Positions 16,449 through 25,529 of a DNA stretch of 64,000 nucleotides are shown here, one piece after another. Below the pieces are notes generated by a model. That model made no database searches and was not told where the DNA came from. It was given only the letters and a program-made list of their open reading frames with translations. The position numbers and the translations under genes are program-made. This stretch comes from Streptomyces shenzhenensis (GTDB lineage: Bacteria; Actinomycetota; Actinomycetes; Streptomycetales; Streptomycetaceae), in assembly GCF_003688995.1 (NCBI RefSeq), contig NZ_PENI01000038.1, positions 1 to 64,000 on the forward strand, in the 5' to 3' direction. Within the stretch, counting starts at the first letter, position 1. The number at the start of each line of letters is the position of its first letter.

Positions 16449-18581
16449 TCAGTGGAGTCCGGGGACGAACTGAACGATCAGGTCGATGACCTTGATGCCG
16501 AGGAACGGCAGCACCAGGCCGCCGAGGCCGTACAGCCAGATGTTGCGGCTCAGCAGCGCCGCCGCCGAGGACGGCCGGTAGCGCACGCCGCGCAGCGCCA
16601 GCGGGATCAGCACGATGATGATCAGTGCGTTGAAGATGATCGCCGAGGCGATCGCCGAGGTCGGGCTGTGCAGGCCCATGATGTTGAGATGGCGCAGCCC
16701 CGGGTAGACGCTCGCGAACATCGCGGGGATGATCGCGAAGTACTTGGCGACGTCGTTGGCGATGGAGAAGGTGGTCAACGAGCCCCGGGTGATCAGGAGT
16801 TGCTTGCCGATCTCGACGATCTGGATCAGCTTGGTCGGGTTGGAGTCGAGGTCGACCATGTTGCCGGCCTCCTTGGCGGCCGACGTACCGGTGTTCATCG
16901 CCACCCCGACATCCGCCTGCGCCAGGGCCGGTGCGTCGTTGGTGCCGTCACCGGTCATCGCGACCAGCTTGCCGCCCGCCTGCTCCCGCCTGATCAGGGC
17001 GAGCTTGTCCTCGGGGGTGGCCTCCGCGAGGAAGTCGTCCACCCCCGCCTCCTGGGCGATCGCCCTCGCGGTCAGCGGGTTGTCACCGGTGATCATCACC
17101 GTGCGGATGCCCATGCGGCGCAGCTCGTCGAAGCGGTCGCGCATACCGTGCTTGACGACATCCTTGAGGTGGATGACGCCGAGGATCCGGGCGCTCTCGG
17201 CCCCTGCCCTCCGCACCACCTCGCCGACGACCAGCGGCGTGCCGCCGGTGGCGGAGATACCGTCGACCAGTGGGCCGACCTCGGCGGTGGGATGACCACC
17301 GTGCTCGCGCACCCAGCGCATGACCGCCGTGGCCGCGCCCTTGCGCAGGGAGCGGTTGTCCAGCTCGCCGTCGAGGTCCACCCCCGACATCCGGGTCTGC
17401 GCGGTGAACGGGACGAACTCGGCGTGCTCCAGCTCGCCTTCGGTCCGGGCGCGCAGCGCGTGACGTTCTTTGGCGAGGACCACGATCGAGCGCCCTTCGG
17501 GTGTCTCGTCGGCGATCGAGGACAACTGGGCGGCGTCCGCCAGCGTTTCCAGGTCCACGCCCCTGACCGGCAGGAACTCGGCGGCCTGCCGGTTGCCCAG
17601 GGTGATGGTGCCGGTCTTGTCCAACAGCAGAGTGTTGACATCACCCGCGGCCTCCACGGCGCGTCCTGACATGGCCAATACGTTGCGCTGCACGAGCCGG
17701 TCCATCCCCGCGATGCCGATCGCGGAGAGCAGCGCGCCGATCGTGGTCGGGATCAGGGCGACGACCAGCGCCACCAGGATGACGATGGACTGCTCGGCGC
17801 CGGCGAAGATGGCGAAGGGCTGCAGGGTCACCACGGCGACCAGGAAGACGATGGTCAGCGAGGCGAGCACGATGTTCAGCGCGATCTCGTTCGGTGTCTT
17901 CTGCCGGGCCGCGCCCTCCACCAGCGCGATCATGCGGTCGATGAAGGTTTCCCCGGGTTTCGAGGTGATCCGGACCACGATGCGGTCGGACAGCACCTTC
18001 GTCCCGCCCGTCACGGCCGAGCGGTCACCGCCGGACTCGCGGATCACCGGCGCCGACTCACCCGTGATCGCGGACTCGTCCACGCTCGCGATGCCCTCGA
18101 CCACATCGCCGTCACCGGGGATGATCTCACCGGCCTCGACCACGACCAGATCGCCGAGCCGCAGTTCGGTGCCCGACACCTCCTCGGTGACCTCTGGTGG
18201 GCCGGACCTCCGGTCCTGGATGACACGGCGGGCCGTCGTGTCCTTCTTCGTCCGGCGCAGTGTCTCCGCCTGCGCCTTGCCGCGTCCTTCCGCCACCGCC
18301 TCCGACAGGTCGGCGAAGACCACGGTCAGCCAGAGCCAGACGGTGATCACCCAGGCGAAGACGCTCGGGGCCCTGATCGCCGACAGGGTGGTCAGCACCG
18401 CGCCGACCTCGACCACGAACATCACGGGGTTCTTGACCATCAGGCGCGGGTCGAGCTTGCGCAGCGCGTCGGGGACGGAGGCGAGGAGCAGCCTGGGCTC
18501 CAGCATTCCCGCGGAGATCCGGCGGGATGCGGCCACCGGCGGGCCCTTCGGCGCCTTGGCTTCCACGGTGGTGGCGGGCAT
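16449..18581 (-). CDS. kdpB: K+-transporting P-type ATPase subunit B
   Basis: 710 residues, full length. The catalytic subunit that hydrolyses ATP for high-affinity K+ uptake. Phosphorylation site DKTGTITLGN with Asp321, actuator motif TGES with Ser176 (the serine that is inhibited by phosphorylation in E. coli KdpB), hinge MTGDGTNDAPALAQADVG and membrane Lys/Asp region near the C-terminus. The ATG overlaps the kdpA stop (TGATG). Confidence 0.97.
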   Translation of the reverse strand: MPATTVEAKAPKGPPVAASRRISAGMLEPRLLLASVPDALRKLDPRLMVKNPVMFVVEVGAVLTTLSAIRAPSVFAWVITVWLWLTVVFADLSEAVAEGRGKAQAETLRRTKKDTTARRVIQDRRSGPPEVTEEVSGTELRLGDLVVVEAGEIIPGDGDVVEGIASVDESAITGESAPVIRESGGDRSAVTGGTKVLSDRIVVRITSKPGETFIDRMIALVEGAARQKTPNEIALNIVLASLTIVFLVAVVTLQPFAIFAGAEQSIVILVALVVALIPTTIGALLSAIGIAGMDRLVQRNVLAMSGRAVEAAGDVNTLLLDKTGTITLGNRQAAEFLPVRGVDLETLADAAQLSSIADETPEGRSIVVLAKERHALRARTEGELEHAEFVPFTAQTRMSGVDLDGELDNRSLRKGAATAVMRWVREHGGHPTAEVGPLVDGISATGGTPLVVGEVVRRAGAESARILGVIHLKDVVKHGMRDRFDELRRMGIRTVMITGDNPLTARAIAQEAGVDDFLAEATPEDKLALIRREQAGGKLVAMTGDGTNDAPALAQADVGVAMNTGTSAAKEAGNMVDLDSNPTKLIQIVEIGKQLLITRGSLTTFSIANDVAKYFAIIPAMFASVYPGLRHLNIMGLHSPTSAIASAIIFNALIIIVLIPLALRGVRYRPSSAAALLSRNIWLYGLGGLVLPFLGIKVIDLIVQFVPGLH

Positions 18582-20245
18582 CAGTGCAACCCTTCCGCGA
18601 GCGGCCCCAGCGCGAGCGCGGGCAGGTAGGTGAGGCCGACGACGATGAGGATCACGGCGGACAGCAGGCCGACGAACTGGGGCCGGTGGGTGGGCAGCGT
18701 GCCCACCGTGATCGGCACCGGCTGCTGCTGGGCGAGCGATCCGGCCAGCGCCAGCACGAACACCATCGGCAGGAAGCGGCCCAGGAGCATCGCCAGCCCG
18801 AGCGCGGTGTTGTACCAGACGGTGTTGGTGCTCAGCCCGGCGAACGCGGAGCCGTTGTTGTTGGCGGCCGAGGTGAAGGCGTAGAGCACTTCGGAGAAGC
18901 CGTGCGGACCGTGGTTGAGCATCGCCGCACGCTCACCTGGCAGGGCCATCGCGACGCCGGTGCCGACCAGCACGATCGCCGGGGTGGTGAGGATGTACAG
19001 CGAGGCGTACTTCATCTCCCGGCCGCGCAGCTTCTTGCCCAGGTACTCGGGCGTGCGGCCGACCATGAGGCCGGCGATGAAGACCGCCACGACGGCCAGG
19101 ATCAGGATCCCGTAGAGGCCGGATCCGGTGCCGCCGGGCGCGATCTCGCCGAGCATCATGTTGAAGATCGTCAGGCCGCCGCCGCCCGGCGTGTACGAGT
19201 CGTGGAAGGAGTTGACCGCGCCGCAGGACGTCAGGGTCGTGGACACGGCGAACAGGGCCGAGCCCCAGATCCCGAAGCGCTGTTCCTTGCCCTCCATCAT
19301 CCCGCCGGCCGCGTGTCCGGCCGAACTGCTCACGCTGTGCAGCTCGTTGGCGGTGACGATGGCCAGCGAGGCGGCCCAGATCAGCGCCATCACGGCGACG
19401 ATGGCGTAGCCCTGGCGCTTGTCACCGACCATCGTGCCGAAGGTACGGGGCAGCGTGAAACCGATCACCAGCAGCAGGTAGATCTCCAGCCAGTCGGTGA
19501 ACGGATCGGGGTTCTCGAAGGGGTGGGCGGAGTTGGCGTTGTAGAACCCGCCGCCGTTGGTGCCCAGTTCCTTGATGACCTCCTGGGAGGCGACCGGGCC
19601 GCCGGGGATGGACTGGTGCTGCCCGGCGATAGTGGTGATCGACTGGAAGCCGTGGAAGTTCTCGATCGTGCCCGCGGCGACCAGCACGACGGCCATGACC
19701 AGCGAGATCGGCAGCAGTATCCGCAGCACGACCCTGGTGAGGTCCTGCCAGAAGTTGCCGACCCGGTCGGTGTTCTTGCGGGTGAACCCACGGATCAGGG
19801 CCGCGACCACGGCGATTCCGACCGCCGCCGAGACGAAGTTCTGCACGGCCAGGCCCGCCATCTGCACCAGATGGCCCATGGTCGACTCGCCGGAGTAGGA
19901 CTGCCAGTTGGTGTTGGTGACGAAGGAAGCGGCGGTGTTGAAGGACAGGGCGGGCGCGGCCGCCTTCATGCCGAGGGAGAGCAGCAGATGGTTCTGCAGC
20001 CGCAGGAAGCCGTAGAGGAACAGCACCGAGACCACGGAGAACGCGAGCACACTGCGCAGGTAGCCGGGCCATGTCTGCTCGGCGTCCGCGTGCACCCCGC
20101 CGACCCGGTAGACCAGGCGCTCCGCACGCCAGTGCCGGGGCGAGGCCAGGACATGGGCCATGTAGTCGCCGAACGGACGGAAGGTCAGGGCCAGCGCACC
20201 GACCAGGGCGATGATCTGCAGCCAGCCCGCGAGAGTGGCGTTCAT
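18581..20245 (-). CDS. kdpA: K+-transporting ATPase subunit A (channel-like)
   Basis: 554 residues, full length, about ten membrane segments. The four pore-loop repeats are visible, including NTNWQSYSGE, GTNGGGFYNANSAHPFENP, TSCGAVNSFHDSYTPGGG and the late FTSAANNNGSAFAGL. It selects and takes up K+ from outside and passes it to KdpB. Coupled to kdpB by a one-base overlap. Confidence 0.97.
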   Translation of the reverse strand: MNATLAGWLQIIALVGALALTFRPFGDYMAHVLASPRHWRAERLVYRVGGVHADAEQTWPGYLRSVLAFSVVSVLFLYGFLRLQNHLLLSLGMKAAAPALSFNTAASFVTNTNWQSYSGESTMGHLVQMAGLAVQNFVSAAVGIAVVAALIRGFTRKNTDRVGNFWQDLTRVVLRILLPISLVMAVVLVAAGTIENFHGFQSITTIAGQHQSIPGGPVASQEVIKELGTNGGGFYNANSAHPFENPDPFTDWLEIYLLLVIGFTLPRTFGTMVGDKRQGYAIVAVMALIWAASLAIVTANELHSVSSSAGHAAGGMMEGKEQRFGIWGSALFAVSTTLTSCGAVNSFHDSYTPGGGGLTIFNMMLGEIAPGGTGSGLYGILILAVVAVFIAGLMVGRTPEYLGKKLRGREMKYASLYILTTPAIVLVGTGVAMALPGERAAMLNHGPHGFSEVLYAFTSAANNNGSAFAGLSTNTVWYNTALGLAMLLGRFLPMVFVLALAGSLAQQQPVPITVGTLPTHRPQFVGLLSAVILIVVGLTYLPALALGPLAEGLH

Positions 20246-20281
20246 CGAGAACCTCTCCGGCTGCGGGCCGTGCGGGACGAG

Positions 20282-20371
20282 CTAGAACCTCTCGGGGAAG
20301 ATCAGGCACAGGACCAGGTAGACCACCAGACAGACGGCGACGACCAGGCCGACGACGTTGTCCACGCTCAC
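20282..20371 (-). CDS. kdpF: KdpF small membrane subunit
   Basis: 29 residues forming a single membrane helix (NVVGLVVAVCLVVYLVLCLIF) with the typical C-terminal PERF. It stabilises the Kdp complex between KdpA and KdpB. GTG start overlaps the stop of the next small gene upstream (GTGA). Too short to be called by length alone; position and motif make it secure. Confidence 0.9.
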   Translation of the reverse strand: MSVDNVVGLVVAVCLVVYLVLCLIFPERF

Positions 20372-20451
20372 AGTCGGTTCACTCCCTTGGCGATCAGACC
20401 GATCAGGACGAACACGGCGATGACGAGAACGATGAATCCAAGATCCGGCAT
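20368..20451 (-). CDS. 27-residue single-helix membrane protein leading the kdp operon
   Basis: Short frame of MPDLGFIVLVIAVFVLIGLI followed by AKGVNRL: one hydrophobic helix with a basic C-terminus. Its stop overlaps the kdpF start by four bases, so it is translationally coupled and first in the kdp operon. It does not resemble KdpF in sequence. A small accessory subunit or a translated leader are both possible. Confidence 0.65.
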   Translation of the reverse strand: MPDLGFIVLVIAVFVLIGLIAKGVNRL

Positions 20452-20701
20452 GTGCGACACCCCCGTACCGACGACGGGAAGGGAACGCTCGGCTGCGGCG
20501 TGACCAAGCGGACACGACCACAGGTGCCGCGTCAGGAGAAAACGGCTCATTCAGTGCAGTTCTGCGTCATCCACCCGGCAAGCCTCATTGGCGGGGCCAT
20601 AACGCCAACGGGCACTTATTTGACGACTTACTGATACCGCTGGGCCCGTCCGACAGGCTGCTGATGTGAAGCCCTGGTGTCCCAGGTGGCTCGCTCGGTG
20701 C
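20452..20701 (-). promoter_or_regulatory. kdp promoter region with TTGGCG/CGCCAA inverted repeat
   Basis: Gap of 250 bp between the KimA-like gene stop and the kdp leader gene. A 6-bp inverted repeat (TTGGCG 20588-20593, CGCCAA 20603-20608, 9-bp spacer) is the only clear symmetry and could be a KdpE site. No conserved core of a c-di-AMP (ydaO) riboswitch was recognised. Confidence 0.35.
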
Positions 20702-22522
20702 TCACAGCCGAAGCCGGTACGGCAGCATGCACACCACCACATCCGTGCGCGCCCGCAGGACGGTGGCCAGCAGCAGTCCGCGCTGGTTCTGGAGGATCTC
20801 GTAACGGCGGTGCTTGGGCTCGACCTCCGGGATGAGGACGGCGATCCGACGTCCGTCCTGGGCGGCCCGCTGGACGTAGTTGACGATCGGCTGGACCAGG
20901 GAGCGGTGTGGGCTGTCGATGATGTCGAGCCGGACCCCCGGGTCCCAGCGGTCCCAGGCTTCCCTCAAGGTCCGGCTCTTGTCCGGGTCGGCCTGGACGG
21001 CGACCGCGACCACCTCGTCCCCGAGGGCGAGCGCCGCACCGATCGCATGCCGGGCGAGCTTGCTGACCTCGCCGAGCGGGACGATCACCAGGCTCGTCGT
21101 GCACCGGTCGGGCGGGGCCGGTACGCGGCCCAGCTCCAGTTCCTTGCCGACCTCCGTGTAGTAGCGCTGGATGCGGGCGAACAGCAGCATCATCAGCGGT
21201 ACGGCGATCACCACGACCCAGGCGCCCGCCAGGAACTTCGTCAGCAGCAGGACGAGCCCGGCCAGGGTGGTGAGCACCGCGCCCGTCCCGTTGATCACCG
21301 CACGATGTTTCCAGCCGTCCGGCTTCTGGGTGGCCCAGTGACGCACCAGGCCGAGCTGACTGATGGTGAAGCCGATGAACACGCCGATGGCGAAGAGCGG
21401 GATCAGCCGGTGAGTGTTGGCGTCGGTCGCGATGAGCAGGGCGGCGGCCAGCAGGGCGAGGGCCACCACGCCGTAGCGGTAGACGGGCCGCTCGGCGCGC
21501 AGCGCGAACAGGTGGGGCAGACGGTGGTCGCGGGCGAGCAGGCTCATCAGGACCGGCAGTCCGCCGAAGCTGGTGTTGGCGGCCAGCAGGAGGACGAGGG
21601 TGACCATCAGGTTGGTGGCGTAGTAGGCCCAGCCGTCGCCATAGGCACCCGCGGTGAGTTGGGCCAGGATCGTCACGTTCGCACGCGGGGCCACCTGGTC
21701 GCGGCGGATCAGCACGGCAAGGCCGACGAGCATCAGCCCCAGCAGCGCGCCGAGCATGAACTCGGTGCGCTGGGCACGCCTGACCCGAGGGGTACGGAAG
21801 GTCGGCACGGCGTTGGCGATGGCCTCGACGCCGGTCAGGGCCGAGCAGCCGGACGAGAACGCTTTGAGGATCAGCAGCAGGCCCAGCGCCTCATGCGCGG
21901 GGGCGGGCTGTGCCGTGCCGACGACGGCCGCCGGGTGCGCGCGGAACAGGCCGACGACGATGACACCGACGATCGCCACGATGAACAGGACGGTCGGCAG
22001 CATCAGCACTCGCGCGCTCTCGGTGACGCCCCTCAGGTTCACCGCCGTCAGCAGAGCCAGGCCCGCCAGGCACACCAGCAGCTTGTCGTGGGCGAGGGCC
22101 GGGAAGGCGGACGCGAGCGCGTCCGCGCCGGCAGCCAGGCTGACAGCCACGGTCAGCACGTAGTCGACGACCAGGCTGGCCGCAGCCAGCAGGCTCGCGG
22201 TGGTGCCGCCCAGGTCCTTCTTGGCCACGGCGTAGGCGCCCCCGCCGTCCGGGTGCACTGCGATGACCTGGGCGTACGACACCACGAGTGCCGCGAGCAG
22301 GCAGGTGATCGCCAGTGTCACGGGCAGTGTCGCGGTCAGGGCGCCGGTTCCCGCCACGACCAGCGCCAGCACGATCGCCTCGGGGCCGTACGCCACTGAG
22401 CTGAGCGCGTCCAGCGACAGCGCGGCCAGTCCCTCCAGGCTGGTGAGGTGATCCTTCTCCCCTTCGCCCGGACGCAACGGAACCTTCGGCTTCAGCTCAC
22501 GACGTGCCAGCCCGTACGCCAT
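20702..22522 (-). CDS. KimA-like potassium importer (APC superfamily, KUP-like family)
   Basis: 606 residues, the size of Bacillus KimA (607). About 12 membrane helices followed by a cytosolic C-terminal domain (about 450-606). Conserved stretches include LSLDALSSVAYG (Asp38, Tyr45), HPDGGGAYAVAKKDLGG, SLVVDYVLTVAVS (Asp120, Tyr121), LKAFSSGCSALTGVEAI and LFAIGVFIGFTISQ. The Asp and Tyr positions are those described for K+ binding in KimA. It lies directly upstream of the kdp genes on the same strand, reinforcing a K+ role over amino acid transport. It was likely acquired or retained as a second uptake system. Confidence 0.8.
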   Translation of the reverse strand: MAYGLARRELKPKVPLRPGEGEKDHLTSLEGLAALSLDALSSVAYGPEAIVLALVVAGTGALTATLPVTLAITCLLAALVVSYAQVIAVHPDGGGAYAVAKKDLGGTTASLLAAASLVVDYVLTVAVSLAAGADALASAFPALAHDKLLVCLAGLALLTAVNLRGVTESARVLMLPTVLFIVAIVGVIVVGLFRAHPAAVVGTAQPAPAHEALGLLLILKAFSSGCSALTGVEAIANAVPTFRTPRVRRAQRTEFMLGALLGLMLVGLAVLIRRDQVAPRANVTILAQLTAGAYGDGWAYYATNLMVTLVLLLAANTSFGGLPVLMSLLARDHRLPHLFALRAERPVYRYGVVALALLAAALLIATDANTHRLIPLFAIGVFIGFTISQLGLVRHWATQKPDGWKHRAVINGTGAVLTTLAGLVLLLTKFLAGAWVVVIAVPLMMLLFARIQRYYTEVGKELELGRVPAPPDRCTTSLVIVPLGEVSKLARHAIGAALALGDEVVAVAVQADPDKSRTLREAWDRWDPGVRLDIIDSPHRSLVQPIVNYVQRAAQDGRRIAVLIPEVEPKHRRYEILQNQRGLLLATVLRARTDVVVCMLPYRLRL

Positions 22523-22713
22523 CGGAACCTCACCACGGCCGGTCGGACGGTCGGTACCAGTGTCCTCCGGCCGATGCCCGCGCGCGCCGTGGTGTTGACC
22601 CGCTCGGGTCTGCTGGCGCACGGTGGCGCAGCGTCGCGGGCCGCGGGCCCGGTCATGTCCGAGGCCTGGCAAACGCCCTGCTCGGTCGCGGCTGCCATGG
22701 CACCCTTCTCCAG

Positions 22714-23268
22714 GTGACAGCATCCGAAGTCGCCGCACCCACGTTCGCCCAGTTCACCCGGCCGTCCGAGCTCTCCGGCGCCCGCAGGCGGGATCTTGCC
22801 GCCTGTTGGGCCGCGGTGGTCAACGCCGGCGGGGCGGTCATTCCCGCGGACTGTCCGCTGCCGCCCCTGACGCCGGCGGACGTCGAAGCGGCCGTGGACC
22901 GTATCGCGGAGAGTCTGGCGCCCGAGTGCAGACTGCTCGCGGCCACCCTCGACGGTGAACTCGCCGGCTGGCTGCTCGTCCGCCGGGAAACGCACCCGCT
23001 GGAAGCGCACTGCGGCGTGGTGAACCACGTGCAGACGCAAGTGCACTTCAGGGGCCTGGGCATCGGGACCGCACTGATGCACCGCGTCCACCGCATCGCA
23101 CGGGACGAGATGGGCCTGGAGCGGCTGAAGCTGTCGGCGCGAGCGGGCCTGGGACTTGAGCACTTCTACCGCAGGGCCGGATGGGCGGAGATCGGCCGGT
23201 GGCCCGGCGCGCTGCGCCTCGCGCCCGGGGACGACCGCGACGAGATCCTGATGAGCCTCGCGCTGTGA
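22714..23268 (+). CDS. GNAT-family N-acetyltransferase
   Basis: 184 residues from a GTG. GNAT motif A is clear (VNHVQTQVHFRGLGIGTALMHRVHRIAR, acetyl-CoA pyrophosphate loop R-G-L-G-I-G) and is followed by motif B (LKLSARAGLGLEHFYRRAGWAEIGR). An upstream in-frame ATG at 22504 would add a basic, low-complexity tail and overlap the divergent KimA-like gene, so the later start is preferred although its ribosome site is weak. Substrate unknown. Confidence 0.75.
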   Translation: MTASEVAAPTFAQFTRPSELSGARRRDLAACWAAVVNAGGAVIPADCPLPPLTPADVEAAVDRIAESLAPECRLLAATLDGELAGWLLVRRETHPLEAHCGVVNHVQTQVHFRGLGIGTALMHRVHRIARDEMGLERLKLSARAGLGLEHFYRRAGWAEIGRWPGALRLAPGDDRDEILMSLAL

Positions 23269-23468
23269 CACCGCGACTCGGCGGTCCCTGACCTGATGCG
23301 GCTCCGGTCGCCGGTGGCGGGGGCGGTGACGAACGCCTCGGCCGGCACCATGTCGCCGCCGCCGCGCAGCCGGCCGTGGCCGCCGAAGACGCGTCGACAC
23401 ACCCGACGACGGCGGTCTCCTTCCCCCGGAGCGCCGGGGGCGGAGCCCGGAACGGATCCGGGAGCCCG

Positions 23469-24236
23469 TCAGTCCTTCAACGCCACGAGGACGCAGCTGT
23501 CTCCCACCTGCCACACCGGCGTGACATGGCTGAATCCGGCCTGGTGCAGCAGTTCGGTGTGGCGGCACACGGGGAGATGCCGGTTGCCGTCTCCGCCGCC
23601 GGACGGCGTACGGCTTCGCTCCCGCTGCTCGAACAGGTCGGCCAGCTCGGGGTCCGCGGCCGCCGCCGTCCACCAGGACTCCCAGTCCTCGTGCCCGTGG
23701 TCGCCCGCTCGCTCGGCCCGCCGGCGCCCCACGTGGGCGGTCAGGTCCGAGCAGGACCGTGTGTCCGGCGGGAAGTGGTCCCCGTTGACCAGCGCCCCGC
23801 CGGGGCGGAGCAGGGCTGCGAGGCTGCGGTAGGTCTCCAGCAGGACGGGGGCCGGGAGATAGTGCAGCGCAGTCGTCGAGACGGCGACGTCCACGCTGCG
23901 GCGCAGCTCCAGGGCGTCGGTCCAGCCGTCCTCTCCGATCACCGCGTCCACATAGCGGGCGGCGTCCGCGTGGTGGGTGCGCCCCAGCTCCAGCAGCACG
24001 GGATCCATGTCGACCGCGACGATCTCCGCGTCCGGCAGGCGGCAGGTCAGCCTGGCGGACAGGGAGCCGGGGCCGCAGCCCAAGTCCAGCAGGAGCGGCC
24101 GGGCACGAGTGGCGCAGACGTGCTCCACGATGTCGCAGATCACCGTGAAGCGTTCCTCGCGGTCCACCGCGTAGCGCTGCTGCTGCCGCTCCCAGCGCTC
24201 CACCCACGTCCTGGCCGTGTCCATGCTCACACCCAT
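23469..24236 (-). CDS. Class I SAM-dependent methyltransferase
   Basis: 255 residues. Motif I LLLDLGCGPGSLSARL (about 48-63), motif II AEIVAVDMDPVLLELG, motif IV-like VDVAVSTTALHYLPAP and a post-motif LLRPGGALVNGDH. Complete, unlike the relic at 735. It lies 80 bp downstream of the PLP operon on the same strand and has its own palindromic motif upstream, shared with that operon, so it may act in the same pathway. Substrate cannot be predicted. Confidence 0.82.
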   Translation of the reverse strand: MGVSMDTARTWVERWERQQQRYAVDREERFTVICDIVEHVCATRARPLLLDLGCGPGSLSARLTCRLPDAEIVAVDMDPVLLELGRTHHADAARYVDAVIGEDGWTDALELRRSVDVAVSTTALHYLPAPVLLETYRSLAALLRPGGALVNGDHFPPDTRSCSDLTAHVGRRRAERAGDHGHEDWESWWTAAAADPELADLFEQRERSRTPSGGGDGNRHLPVCRHTELLHQAGFSHVTPVWQVGDSCVLVALKD

Positions 24237-24293
24237 CTGGTCGCGCCACCTCTTCCGTCTTCCACCTGCTGCGACTACTGCGCAATCTACAGG

Positions 24294-24316
24294 TGGAAAC
24301 GGTTATCAATAGCCAT
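24294..24316. promoter_or_regulatory. Palindromic motif A upstream of the methyltransferase
   Basis: Contains GGTTATCAATAGCC (24301-24314), an imperfect palindrome extended on both sides (AA.GG...CC.TT). The minus-strand 15-mer TGATAACCGTTTCCA (24294-24308) has 7-1-7 symmetry like actinobacterial Zur boxes. The extended sequence is nearly repeated upstream of the PLP operon (28405-28424). It is 58-80 bp before the methyltransferase start. Confidence 0.5.
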
Positions 24317-25525
24317 TCACTCCAATGACGCGAGAACGGTCAGCAAGCGGTCGATCTCCTCGGCGGTGTTGTAGACGTGCAGGCTCACCCGTACGGATCC
24401 GTCCTTCTCGTCCGCGCCCGCCTGGCAGAGACTGTCGGCCCGGACCATGAAGCCATGGCTGAAGAGGATGAACCCGAGGTCGTCGGACGGGACTTCACGG
24501 TGCCGGAAGGTGACGATGCCGTGCCGTCGCTGGGCCGTCGGCAGCGCGGTGTCCGCGGTCAGGCTGGCGGGGCAGCCGAGGATCTCGTAGGCGTCCAGGC
24601 GGCGCAGCCGGTCGGTCAGGCGGGTCGCCAAACGGGTGACGTGGGCTGCGACGAGGTTGACGCCGACCGCGTCCAGCCAGTCGAGTGCGGCCAGCAGCGA
24701 TACGACGCCCACGGTGTTGGGGGTGCCCTGCCAGCCCGCGGGCTTCAGCGCGGGTCCGCGGGTGTTGCGCGCCCACACCGCTCCGGTGCCGGGCAGCGCG
24801 AGTGCCTTGTGCCCGGAGAAGACGACGAAGTCGACGTCGAGCGCCGGATCGCCGACCCGGACGGGGAGATGGCCGACGCTCTGGGCGGCGTCCAGGCAGA
24901 TCGGCACATCCGGGCCGACGGCGGCGCGGATGCGGTGGACGTTCATGTCCCCGCCGTAGACGTGGTGGACGTGCGTGGCGGCGACGAAGCGGGTGCGGGG
25001 GCCGACGGCCTCGGCGAGGGCTCGGTGGTCGTAGTCGCCGGAGACCTCCTGGTACGGCAGCGCGCGTATGCGCACCTCCGTGCCGCGCTCGGCGAGCAGC
25101 CGCCGGGCTTCGAGCCAGGGTTCGAGGTTGGCCCGGTGGTCGGCGAACGGGACCAGGATCTCGTCGCCGTCGGTGAGGTGCTCCACGAGCCAGTCGCGGG
25201 CGACGGTGCGCAGGCCCTCGGTGGTTCCGCTGGTGAAGTGGACGGTCGAACGCTCCGGTGCCAGGTCGCCGAGGAACTCCTTGACCCGCTCGCGGGCCCG
25301 TTCGATCAACTCCGTGGTCCGGTTGGCCCAGGGATAGGTGCCGCGGCCCGCGTTGGCGTTCGTCGTCGTCAAGTAGGTCTGCACGGCGTCCAGGACGGCC
25401 TGTGGTTTCTGCGAGGTCGCCGCGCTGTCCAGGTACGCCAGCTCCGGATGCGCGGTGATGATCGGGAACTGCGCCCTCACCTGCTGCTGCCAGGATCCGT
25501 CTGCGTCATGCGTATCGGCGCGCAT
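24317..25525 (-). CDS. Aminotransferase class V-fold PLP enzyme (cysteine desulfurase-like)
   Basis: 402 residues, SufS/CsdA-like fold type I. N-terminus YLDSAATSQKPQAVLDAV, cofactor Asp and Lys in DAAQSVGHL and FSGHKALALPGTGA, and a C-terminal cysteine in VRADSLCQAGADEKDG at the place of the SufS catalytic cysteine. No SUF or ISC genes are adjacent. It is the third gene of an operon with a cysteine-synthase/rhodanese fusion (4-bp gap) and a type III decarboxylase-like protein, so a dedicated sulfur-transfer or C-S lyase step is more likely than Fe-S assembly. Confidence 0.82.
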   Translation of the reverse strand: MRADTHDADGSWQQQVRAQFPIITAHPELAYLDSAATSQKPQAVLDAVQTYLTTTNANAGRGTYPWANRTTELIERARERVKEFLGDLAPERSTVHFTSGTTEGLRTVARDWLVEHLTDGDEILVPFADHRANLEPWLEARRLLAERGTEVRIRALPYQEVSGDYDHRALAEAVGPRTRFVAATHVHHVYGGDMNVHRIRAAVGPDVPICLDAAQSVGHLPVRVGDPALDVDFVVFSGHKALALPGTGAVWARNTRGPALKPAGWQGTPNTVGVVSLLAALDWLDAVGVNLVAAHVTRLATRLTDRLRRLDAYEILGCPASLTADTALPTAQRRHGIVTFRHREVPSDDLGFILFSHGFMVRADSLCQAGADEKDGSVRVSLHVYNTAEEIDRLLTVLASLE

Positions 25526-25529
25526 CAGG

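Noticed and set aside
20452..22713. Possible c-di-AMP (ydaO) riboswitch for the KimA-like or kdp genes
   Set aside because: Looked on both strands of the two upstream gaps; the conserved ydaO core sequences were not recognised.
22504..22713. Upstream extension of the GNAT gene to the ATG at 22504
   Set aside because: The added 70 residues are low-complexity and overlap the start of the divergent KimA-like gene; homology begins after the GTG at 22714.
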